Shown here piece by piece: positions 45,838-55,384 of a stretch of 64,000 bases of DNA. Positions within the stretch are counted from its first letter, which is position 1. Each line of letters opens with the position of its first letter. This DNA comes from Mesostigma viride (Eukaryota > Streptophyta > Mesostigmatophyceae > Mesostigmatales > Mesostigmataceae), in contig RPFO01000667.1 in the NCBI GenBank assembly GCA_009746045.1, forward strand, positions 325,221-389,220, written 5' to 3'. The translations under genes and the position numbers were made by a program. Below the pieces are notes generated by a model. The model made no database searches. It was not told the DNA's origin and saw only the letters and a list, made by a program, of their open reading frames with translations.

Positions 45838-46093
45838 AAGGGTAGCTTACATTCCCACCCCTGCAGGAAGTAGCCCAGAATGTATTAAAAGCCATATGCC
45901 CCTTCTCAGGGATATGTGCTACATGTACTCCCAACGGAGTTATGTTCCTAATTAATTACCGTAGTGGCTCTTATACGTGTACGCTTAATTATTGTACGAA
46001 GAGTTTTTGGAATTCTTGTTACGTGTACGCCAACTTTTGGGAATAATTTTTACAGTACGTACGTATATTGTCAGGGTATATTCAGGGGTACCT

Positions 46094-46352
46094 TCTCACC
46101 TTTAAGACCCCGGCGGACAAGATTTCTTTTCTCAGACGCCGCAAGCGGCTCGAGAAGACTCTCTTCACCCTTGATGACGACTTGACCCTGGCGCAGCAAC
46201 AACGGCGACGGGAGCTATGGCCGACCTACCTCCAGCTCCGGCAGACCAAGGCGGGGCAGCCGGTGTACTGGAAGGGGGCGGCCATCTACGTCGGCCACAA
46301 GCCCTGGCAGGCGACCCCCGCGGCCCCAGCGACTCCAGACGCCCCAGTTTAG
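46094..46352 (+). pseudogene. ORF1 protein C-terminus (open, truncated)
   Basis: Reads LTFKTPADKISFLRRRKRL, LDDDLTLAQQQRRRELWPTY, then GQPVYWKGAAIYVGHKPW to a stop at 46350-46352. A subfamily distinct from the copy at 47128 (KTPADK in place of KYMADK). No start codon of its own. Confidence 0.75.
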
Positions 46353-46402
46353 GGGAATACAGCAGTAGTAGTGTAGAATAGATAGACCGTGGCCATGTAC
46401 AT

Positions 46403-46596
46403 TTTTGCGGATGACTGTAGGTGTAAGTTGGCGATGCCATGGTAACCGGAGACGTCCGTCCTATAGTCAGCAAAATTGGTGCGAGAGGTCCCCAGTTCGA
46501 TTCCGGTCGGATTCATTTGCAGATCGCGTTTTCCGCGTTTTCCGCGGCCCGGCACTGAACGCAAAGGTTTTCACCTTTGCGGAGTGTCTGATCAGA
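46403..46596 (+). mobile_element. tRNA-like SINE (family T), copy 2
   Basis: 194 bp, close to copy 1 at 42101. A-box-like TAGTCAGCAAAATTGG, B-box GTTCGATTCC. Bounded by ATGTACAT (46395-46402, 46597-46604); joining the flanks restores the 3'UTR text CCATGTACATGTACGCC. Confidence 0.75.
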
Positions 46597-46690
46597 ATGT
46601 ACATGTACGCCTCCTAGAGGCACTATCCCAGCTAAGCCACGCGCTTTATCATGTACATGTGTGCCTATGATGAGCCACCCTCCAGACGAT

Positions 46691-48640
46691 TAATTAATTA
46701 ATTATCAACATCACTCCGTTGGGAGTCAATGTAGCACATATCCCTGAGAAGGGGCATATGGCTTTAAATACATCCTAGGCTACTTCATGCAAGGGTGGGA
46801 ATGTAAGCAACACTTGCTCTAGGTGCCGCAAGGGCACCGGCACCACCATGCTGTCTCAGGTTCAACCCAGCTAAGGGGATCCTGGCACGGGGGAGGAAGA
46901 TCATCATGGCTATGCAAGGGCTAGGGCATGGCTTCTCGACAGAGAGCATCTCTCTGCATGGCATAGCATGGCTAAGTTCTTAATGCAACATCCATGGGGG
47001 TCCCATTATAGACAAAGCATGGCTAAATGTTGAAGGCATCATCCATGGGGGCCATTATGGGCGCACATGCGCGTGGGCCACATGCTAGGCTAAGCCTTAC
47101 TAATCTACACTACTGGTATATATATTCCTAGTCTGAGGTGGCAGGAGGGGGCTGCCAGGGCTTGTGGTCAACGTGGATGACCGCCCCCCTCCAGTATACC
47201 GGCTTCCCCCTTGCGCTCTGCCGGAGCTGAAGGTAGGCCGGCCATAGCTCGCGTCGCCGTTGTTGCTGGGCCAGGGTCAAGTCGTCGTCCAGCGTGAAGC
47301 GAGTCTCCGAGAGCTTCTTGCGGCATTTAAGGAACGCCAGCTTGTCCGCCATGTACTTAAAGGTGAGGAGCACGGGGGCCGGGCCAGCCTTCCCCCGCGC
47401 GCGGGGGAGGCGGACAGCCGACATGTCCAGCTCACCAGTGAGTAACATGGGGGCAAGAATGGCGCGCTTAAATGCCTCAAGAAGGCTCGTGGAGGTCTCA
47501 CCTGCCTGCTGGTCGAAGTGCTTGACGATGACATTGTGGCTGCGCCGGGCGATGTCGGCTTCCTCGCGAAGGTCGAGGGCTTGTTGCTTGAGTTGTGCCG
47601 AGATGGTGGAGGTGGTGGAGGTGGTGTGCTGCTTAAGCAAGTCCGCCCAGGTGGAGGGAGCATCGCCGGCCGAGCCAGCAGGCGCCGGCTGGGCGGCGAT
47701 GTCCTTCACCGCCTGGGCGGTGAGGCCGGCGGTGTCATGCAAGCTCTCAAGGGCGTTGGCGGTGGCTTGAAGGCGTTGGTCGAGGTCGAGGAGCTGGGCT
47801 TTGATGTCGGCAGTGGAGGCGGAGATGGCCGTGGAGGTGGAGGCGGCGGCGGTGGAAATGTGAGGAAGTTCAGCAGTCAGCGTGCCGCCGATTGCTGCTA
47901 TGTCGGCAGCAAGGGGGGTCACGTGCTGCTGAAAGGCTTCCGTGAGGATGGAGCGGAGGGTGGGGACGGAAAGGGGTGGAGCCCAGATCTCGCCGTCAGA
48001 GCGCTGGAGAAGGGAGTTGAGGATGGCGTGCTGGAGATGGGGGCGGACGCAGCCGGACAGCCCGTAGATGTTGGCCCAGCGGCTGCCGTCCGGGGCGAGG
48101 AGGCGATTGATGGAGTGGAAATGGAGGCACAGGTCGTAAAGCGAAGCGTAATCCCCGAAGAAGATGCAGCGCAGAGCATCGGTCGGAGAAATGGTGGCCC
48201 AGTCGTAATCTGCGACCTTGAAAGGCCGGGGCCGAAAGCTCGGTTCTGGGCGTGAAGACCCTCCTGTGTCGTCGGCTGGGCGGGTGCGCTTGGGGTCAGG
48301 CGATGCAGATGGCGAGGCGTTAAGCCCGGGGGGTTGCTGGACGACCACCAGTGCACGACTAGTGTCATCGCCGCCTGCCGGACCTGAAGGCGAAGCTGCA
48401 GCCTGAGCTGCAGAATTTTCATTGCCGAGCGCAGCCGCCAGGCTGCGTTGCGTCGAGGCGCGTTTGTGCGCCATATATTGCGTTTTAGATTCGGAAAATT
48501 ATATCAGCATGTGCGTCTTAGAAAGACGAAGCGATAGTGATATTCACAGCTGAATTTGGGGCTCAAACGTGAAAGTTATGAGCTCCGCCGTCAGCCATGG
48601 CTACCTCGTGGCTCGTGGCTCGTGGCTCGTGGCTCGTGGT
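46691..48640 (-). mobile_element. Full-length ORF1-only retroelement (intact)
   Basis: 1950 bp bounded by the perfect duplication TCCAGACGAT (46681-46690, 48641-48650). On the minus strand: 166-bp 5'UTR beginning with CCACGAG repeats, one intact 448-codon ORF1 (48474-47128), 437-bp 3'UTR, hairpin ACTCCCAACGGAGT, TTAA tail. No ORF2. This resembles HAL1-type (ORF1-only) LINE derivatives and must use a reverse transcriptase in trans. Likely the youngest insertion in nest B. Confidence 0.85.
47128..48474 (-). CDS. LINE ORF1 protein, intact (L1-type RNA-binding protein)
   Basis: 448 aa. Residues 1-80 are Ala/Ser/Pro-rich and disordered. 85-200 form a conserved block (YDWATISPTDALRCIFFGDY; EAFQQHVTPLAADIAAIGG). 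205-310 are coiled-coil-like with Ser/Thr/Ala heptads. 311-382 resemble the L1 ORF1p RRM (RRSHNVIVKHF as strand 1; PVLLTFKYMADKLAFLK as strand 3 with helix). 385-440 match the C-terminal domain (DDDLTLAQQQRRREL, then YWRGAVIHV). Such proteins coat element RNA and chaperone reverse transcription. ATG 48474 is conserved in position with the copy at 40197. The order of domains is visible; function is by family. Confidence 0.8.
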   Translation of the reverse strand: MAHKRASTQRSLAAALGNENSAAQAAASPSGPAGGDDTSRALVVVQQPPGLNASPSASPDPKRTRPADDTGGSSRPEPSFRPRPFKVADYDWATISPTDALRCIFFGDYASLYDLCLHFHSINRLLAPDGSRWANIYGLSGCVRPHLQHAILNSLLQRSDGEIWAPPLSVPTLRSILTEAFQQHVTPLAADIAAIGGTLTAELPHISTAAASTSTAISASTADIKAQLLDLDQRLQATANALESLHDTAGLTAQAVKDIAAQPAPAGSAGDAPSTWADLLKQHTTSTTSTISAQLKQQALDLREEADIARRSHNVIVKHFDQQAGETSTSLLEAFKRAILAPMLLTGELDMSAVRLPRARGKAGPAPVLLTFKYMADKLAFLKCRKKLSETRFTLDDDLTLAQQQRRRELWPAYLQLRQSARGKPVYWRGAVIHVDHKPWQPPPATSD

Positions 48641-48972
48641 TCCAGACGATGCCTAGCTTTATTTAGTTATGTTGTGCCCATGCAGGGAGTAACTCTCTGC
48701 TGAGACGCCATGCCCTAGCTTTTTTGTATAGCTATGCTGATCTTCCCCCCCATGACAGGCTCCCCCTTCGCTGGGCATAGCTTGAAGATCATGGGGATGC
48801 AAGTGCCCTGGTGCACCTAGAGCAAGGGTCCTTTACATCCCCACCCTTGCAGGAAGTAGCTTATTAGGATGTATGATAGGCCATATGCCCTCGATCCCTC
48901 AAGGGCTATGTGCTACATATACTCCCAACGGAGTTATGTTACAATTCAATTCAATTCAATTCAGGGGTACCT

Positions 48973-49414
48973 AGTAGTAGTTCGCTGGCACACAGTACAA
49001 GGAAGCATTTTCAAGTACAATTTAATGGTGAGTATCTAGGTAAGTAAACTGGCCTATGCATGTCACCATGGTCATAAAGCCATCACTGTACTTTGGCATG
49101 ATGGTTAGTTATGGGATATGAACCGAACAATGCACCAATTTACCTAGTTTAGGTATTAATTAATGAATGAATTACACGTGGTCAAACTACTGTAGAGGTA
49201 ATTGCTTTTTATTACATTGACAAAAAAGAAACTGATCACCTGAACAAAGCCACTTGAATGTCATGAATCAAGTTGGCTCACTTAATTCATGCACTCATCC
49301 CAACGTAGTCATGCACCAACATCAATAAGACAACTACCTAGAAAAACAAAGGCAGAAAATTGAGAAAGGGAGCATGCTGATGTTATCTTCATGGATTGGT
49401 ATCTTCTTTTGCAT
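48973..49414. other. Interior of pogo-like element, 3' of transposase
   Basis: Non-coding, AT-rich; presumably the transposase 3'UTR. No other feature seen. Confidence 0.4.
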
Positions 49415-51281
49415 CTAGTGGCCAGTGCTAAGCGTATTGAACTCATTGATGATATCAGTGAGCAGTTCAGCGTCAGCCTCCGTCTCCAGCACCAGGGCAT
49501 TCTCCTCCTCGGCCGTGAGGTCTGCCTCCTCGCCCTGTGGCACCTCTTGCATGGTAGTGTCGTTGGGGAAGATCTTGCCCTGCTCCTTCAGCCGCATGGC
49601 CTCCCTTTGGAAGGCCGTGGTCCATGCACGGCTGAGGAGGCCCGCCTTCTCAAAGCCCCTCTTCATGAGCTCGGGCTCGCTCCGGCAGCGGTCCCACCCG
49701 GCATAAATCCAGGCAGGGGTGAGGGGCTTGATCGCGCTCATGCGCAGGTTCACCTTCTTTGCCACGTCCTTGACGGAGACACCGGAGGCCAGCAGCTGCT
49801 GCACCTTCCCCGCAAGCCACTCCCCCGATGCAGCGCAGATCGCTGCCTTGAACGGTCGCTGCATCATCAAGTCCTGGGGCTGCGCCACACCCGTCGTCCC
49901 CGCAGGAACATACAGGAGGATGATCCACGGGTAATGCTGCCGCACCCAGTTCCGGAAGAACTCGGACTTGTGGACGGCCCAGCAGTCCAGCAGCACCACG
50001 ACCTTCTGCTCCCCGGGCACAAGGCCCAACTCCGCCATGCGCTTCTTGAACCACGGCACCAGGACCTCGGTCACATACTCCTTCATCGAGTCCTTGCTGG
50101 ACCAGTGGTTGTTAGTGGCAGTGAAGTTCCAGCCCTCGAACCTGCTGCCACTGCGGGATGCCGGGGGGGGGCAGCTGTGCTTGGTCTTCCCCGTGTAAAT
50201 CACTTGCAGGGGCAGGACCATCCCGTCTGCCGCCGTTGCTGCCACCACAGTGATCTGCCTTTTGTCATCCTGGCCGATCATGCGGACGTGCTTGGTGCCC
50301 TTCTTGGCTCGCGTCCTTCCCCCCCCGCATCCGAAAATGTAGACGCCCGTCTGGTCAAAGTTGATGACGAGGCTCTCAGGGATATCATGCAGGAAGACGA
50401 CTGAGGTAGGCCAGCCGGTAGGCCATGAGGTCGACCAACTCCTGATGGTTCTCAGGCAGCTTCTGCGCCGCAGTCGTCGGCGCCCGCCAGGTCATGCCGA
50501 GGGAAGCACAGCGATTCAGGATCCACCTGTGCGACAGAAGAAAGTCGCCCCCGTTCTCCACCAGCACGTGGGACATGTGATGCTTGCAGATGATGCCCAC
50601 CAAGAAAGGCCGCACCATTCTTGGTATCATCTTTGCCCCAGACTCGCACAGATCCCCCCAAAATGCATCGATCTCGGCCATGGCGGCCTTCCCGAGCACA
50701 AACGCACGCCCAGCACGTGGCTCGCCGTCGCTCCCATCACTGTCACTGTCAATGCTCATGTCGTCGCCGTTCTCCTCCGGCTTTTCTGCGACGTCAGCAC
50801 GGCGCCTGCCGGACAGCCAGTGCCTCATTGTGCTCTCTGTCAGCTTCGCAAAACGAGGATGAGAGAGTTGAAGCCACCTGAGGAGTCCTCCCCGCTTCCC
50901 CTTCCCACCATACTTCCGATCCATCTCAATGACAAAATTGACATCCTCGTCAGTGTACTCGGTCCGAGGCCGCTTTCTGGACTCGGGTGCACCGCCGGCC
51001 AAAACTTCTCCCAGCAGCGGGTCGGTCCGCACTGCATGCTCATGCTCGTCGGCCAACATGCTGGCAGGAGGGACTGCGGCTGCAGAAACCTTTGGCGGGC
51101 GTCCAACCGGGCGTTTGATGGGCTTGGGCACAGCGGCCAGCCTGTCGCGCATGCGCTCAGCAATGCCGGGCGCATAGCGGATCGGAGGAGGGAGGAGCCG
51201 GGACGTGGTAGTGCCAACAACCACTGTGGGCTGGAATTTACCCCACAGCCCGTCCAGAGTCCGCTGCTTCTTCTCACCCAT
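49415..51281 (-). pseudogene. pogo-like DDE transposase (one frameshift)
   Basis: Two frames: 50385-51281 (298 aa) and 49415-50281 (288 aa), bridged by FLHDIPESLVINFDQTGVYIF in the second frame; a single-base shift near 50392 separates them. The N-terminus has QRTLDGLW (residues 6-13), which fits a PCNA-binding PIP box. A basic GRPPK segment and a helix-turn-helix-like region (FVIEMDRKYGGKGKRGGLLR; KLTESTMRHWLSGRRRAD) follow. Catalytic residues: D in NFDQTGV, D in LLDCWAVHKS, D in QPQDLMMQ (DD37D). The rest of the ORF is intact, so the shift may be recent or a sequence error. Confidence 0.75.
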
Positions 51282-51690
51282 AGCTACCTACCTACCGCGA
51301 CGAGAGAACCCACCACGATAGGCACCTTACCTTACCGGTTATCCCCACAGATCAGCGATGTTTGCGCGCGAATTGTAGTTTCGCAGCCTCCCGCTCGAGG
51401 CCTCAAGCCCTCAACACAGCTCCCGCGCTGCGCCGCGCCGGTTCAAACTCGCGCCGCGCCATTGCTAGGTCTGCGCCGCGCTGCGCCGGTGGCACCTAAT
51501 TTTGAGGTGTACGAGGCCAGACGGAGGTTTTTTTGGGGCCTGTACGAGGTCGATTCGTACATAATTATGCGTACTGATATAAGAGCCACTACGGTAATTA
51601 ATGGAGATCTTGACAGTGAGTCATGATGAGTGATCGTCAACGGACGTGTGAACAGGAGGTATAAAGGCTCCCCGTGACAGATCAGAGTAG

Positions 51691-54600
51691 CTATCCGCAC
51701 AGCGCGTGCATGAATATCTGTGTGAGCTCCACGAATATCTCGTCGCAATAATGGACCATGTCCGATCGACGTTGGTGCGCATCCTCCCGCGTCTGCGTGA
51801 CCGCCCACGCGTCCAAGACCTCCACTAGTGGCCTTTCTTGCGCACGGCCATGTGAACCTGCCGTTGCCCCTGCGCCTACCCCTACATTTCCACCTGCTCT
51901 GACACCTACGTCTGCTCCTGGACTTGCACCAGCACCTCCACCTGCCCCTCCACCAGCATGACTCGCAAACGTGCCATCCATTGCAAGGTTTGGTCGACCG
52001 GTTAGGGATGAGTGCTCCTCCTCAAACTGGCGAATCGCCTCCCTGGCAAGCCGGTTCATGTCCTCCACATTTGTGGTCGTGAAGTGGCGGTGCTGCGGCT
52101 GCATGCACGTGGGCAGGCCCCACGAGGACACCCCCGGAACACCTGTGCAGTTGCTCTGTTGGGATACGAGCGGGTGGATGGCAGTTGCGGTCATCCAGAA
52201 CGTGCGGGTGATGCGGTGGAGGCGCGCCACGTGTGCGGTCGCCCAAAGGAGCTTTTTGAGCTGCCAGAGAGAGGCCGCGGAAAAGTGGCACAAAGGTAAG
52301 AACAACAGAGAGAGTTAGCAAAGGAGAGGGGTTAGCGGGAGTAGGCTCATGGAAGTAGCGAGGGGAAATGACAAGGAGCTTCTTGAGCTGACCAAGGGAG
52401 GTTGCGGAGAAATGGCACAGAAGCACGGAAGATGGCACATAAGTAACAACAGCAAAGAGGAGGGGAGGGGAGCACTTCGCAGGGAGGGGTCCAGGTTGGA
52501 AAAGGAGGGGAATAGACAGCGGGAGTAGGGTGACGGCGGTAGGGAAGGAACGGAGCAAGAACGGAAACTAGGCCGCGGACACACGTGGTCGCGCAAACAG
52601 GGTGTATCGAGGAAGGGAAGGTAGAGAAGAGCAGGGGTGAGTACCATACCGAGAGATACATAGGTGAGTACCATACCGAGAGATACATAGGTGAGTACCA
52701 TACCGAGAGATACATAGGTGAGTACCATACCGAGAGATGCATAGGTGAGTACCATACCGAGAGATACATAGGTGAGTACCATACCGAGAGATACATAGGT
52801 GAGTACCATACCGAGAGATACATAGGTGAGTACCATACCGAGAGATGCATAGGTGAGTACAATACCGAGAGATACATAGGTGAGACCCAGGGGGGAAAGA
52901 AAATTAACAACGGGAAAGAAAGTTGCAACAGGCGAGAGCAATGGCCAACGCCATAAGACGGTCTCCATCCAGCCATCCACCCACCAACCCGTCGAGCTCA
53001 CCTGCGGGATAATGGCGTCGTCCGTCACCGTCCCGTACGCCGCATCGTGCAGACCGAATCCGAACACCAGCGTGACGGCGGATTTGTCCCCTCCCATACT
53101 GCGGCGCATGCGGCCCACAAGACCGCGTCTCAGGCGCTCCCTGCGACCCTCATCGTTTGAACCATCCTCCTGTGGAATGGCATCGTCGTCATCACCGCCG
53201 CTTCTCATGATAGGTAGGTCACGACCGCCGCCATCAGCAACCCCCTTGTCGCCGACGCCAGCAGCAACAGCAACGTTTGCATCGTCGTCACCATCATCGG
53301 CGTAATCGTCGCCGTCATCCGCGTAATCGTTACCATAGTCGCTATCATCACCGTGGTCGGCGACATGACCGACATCAGCAACATGGCTGCCGTCAGCACC
53401 ATTACCATCACCATCAGCATCATCACCATCAACGTCATCATGTTCACCACCAGGGGCTAACAACCCGGCCCCCTCACCCATGAGGCCTCTCCGGCCTCGC
53501 CCACCAACATTGCTCCTCCTCGGCCGACCACCTTGATCCCAGCGAGGGAAACCGCCCAAGTCAACTCCGTGCCCCATACCCCCTTGGAAATCTCTCGAAT
53601 GCCGCAATATCGCTTGAGCCCTAGCCGCTGCCCGCCGGCCCGCCTCCCCAGGCATCCAGGGTCCCCCTCTAATCAAGGCTCCTCGGCTACTCCCCCTCAC
53701 TTGCCTCTCGTCCCTCCCCTCCCCCATTTCCCCTCCCCTTGCTGCTGCCCTTTCCCCGCTGCCTGCCCTGGCTGCCTCCTCCCAGAAGGAGACAGCTGTC
53801 CCGTCGGCTGCCTGGTCTCCTCTCTCCTTCCCTTCCTGACCTTGTGGCTCCTCTTCTTCGCCCTCCTCCCCTTGACTCCCCTCTTCCCCTGTACTCCCCT
53901 CCTCCCCTGTACTCCCCTCCTCCCCTGTACTCCCCTCCTCCCATGTACTCCGCTCCTCCCCTGTACTCCCCTCCTCCCATGTACTCCCCTCCTCCCATGT
54001 ACTCCCCTCCTCCCATGTACTCCCCTCCTCCCATGTACTCCCCTCCTCCCCTGGGTCCTCTGGGTTATCGTCCACATCCTTGTCTTCATCCTTTTGGTCC
54101 TCTCGTCTTTCTCCTCGTTCCCCTTCCTCTGCCTCTTGCTCCCATCCTTCCAGCTCATCATCACCGTGGTCAGCATCACCGCCTTCTCCTTCGCCCCCTC
54201 CTCCTTCCCCTTCCCCTTCCCCTTCTGCTACCGCCGGTTCTTTTTCCCCATCCTCTTGCCGAGCCCCACCATCTTCACTCCCCGCCCCGTCTTCCACTCC
54301 ATCTGGTTGGCTACTACCTTCTGCTGGTGCGTTACTACTACCACCTTCTGCCCGCCTTCTGCTGGTGATTGCTGCTTCACCTCCCTCCCCTGCCCTCGTG
54401 CCAGCGTTCGCCACCACGCCACGAGGACCCACGGACCCCACGGACATCTCCCCTAGGCGCTCCGCCAGTATGTGTGCGATCGTGGCCTCAAGCGTCGATT
54501 GGGTGACGTTCGTCAGCGCATAGAGCCCACGCTCGCCGTGCGCGCTGCCCAGGTAATGCTCCTGCGTGCCAAGGGAAGGGAGCAGCAAAGACAATATGAA

Positions 54601-55353
54601 TAACTATAGTAAAAAGGGTGCAGTAAAACCATAAATGATAATAAATAGGGTTGCAGTAAAAACAATATAAATGATGGGTGCCATGTAAGTGGGCCACATG
54701 CCCGGGCTAATGCTGCTGCGTGTAACAAGAATAGAGTGGGCAACCCACATTTTGCGAAGAAGAATGGGGTACATGATGGGTATATATGATGGGTATATGT
54801 GGTGGATATATATGATGGGTATATAAATTTGGTAAATATGAAGGGTATATGTGGTGGATATATGATGGGTATTTATAATGGGCATATACCCACTCCACCA
54901 TCCATCAAGGAATATGTGCTACATGATCTCCCAACGGAGGTATGTTATAATTTAATTTAATTTTTAAAAATATATGATGGGTATATATGATGGGTGTATG
55001 TGATGGATATATTTGATCGGTATATATAATGCAGTGTACTACGGGCAGGTTGATACTCCATGGCAGAACTAAGGCTCCAGCATGCCACAGGAAGGGTGAA
55101 AGAACAGGGTCACACGGTCAAGTCAGTGCTGCTTCATGCAACAACCGTGACAGAAAAGAGATATTCCATGGGTATTATATCGCTATTATTTGATGGGTGT
55201 ATTATTATTATTATTACTATTATTATTCCATGGGTATAGTATCCAACACACCGTCCTGCGCACATGTACACCACAACGCCAAACAGAACACACCAAGTAC
55301 CCCCAACACACACACACACACACACACAACCCGCCCCCCAATACACACATACA

Positions 55354-55384
<31 letters not shown>

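Larger units (their letters stand above)
40045..45958 (+). mobile_element. ORF1-only retroelement, full length but riddled with insertions
   Basis: 5'UTR (about 40045-40196) and ORF1 (40197-41536), then a 3'UTR that resumes after each insertion: 41537-41619, 41698-41818, 45401-45529, 45661-45675 and 45849-45958, ending in the hairpin ACTCCCAACGGAGT and a TAATTAAT tail cut by the pogo element. Stripped of insertions it is about 2 kb, co-linear with the intact copy at 46691-48640. A possible flanking duplication is ATGGAGAT (near 39992 and 51601), which would put the 5' end near 40001. Confidence 0.75.
46094..48958 (+). mobile_element. ORF1-element 3' fragment inside the pogo-like element
   Basis: Plus-strand 5'-truncated copy: ORF1 C-terminus (46094-46352), 3'UTR (46353-46680 and 48651-48940), hairpin, tail of AATTC units. 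Bounded by ATTCAGGGGTACCT (46080-46093, 48959-48972). Itself interrupted by a SINE and by a full-length minus-strand ORF1 element. Confidence 0.85.
45959..51594 (-). mobile_element. pogo-like (Tc1/mariner) transposon with nested retroelements
   Basis: Inverted ends CCGTAGTGGCTCTTATA (17 bp perfect, about 40 bp imperfect), flanked by TA (45957-45958, 51595-51596). Encodes a DDE transposase on the minus strand (49415-51281). A retroelement nest (46094-48958) splits its left part; without it the element is about 2.8 kb. It inserted in the TTAA tail of the ORF1 element that begins at 40045. Confidence 0.8.

Noticed and set aside
46455-46530. Possible functional tRNA gene around the B-box
   Set aside because: The anticodon arm is missing, the T-stem pairs poorly, and the segment sits in a 194-bp mobile unit with a target duplication.
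49391-51626. Plus-strand ORFs of 337 and 421 aa opposite the transposase
   Set aside because: Antisense shadows of a GC-rich coding region with no recognisable features.
52315-54594. A single 759-aa protein
   Set aside because: After IIPQ the frame reads through a GTGAGC donor into an intron with a 27-bp minisatellite; the continuation in exon 4 (52260-51691) is in phase and carries the expected PC-esterase end.
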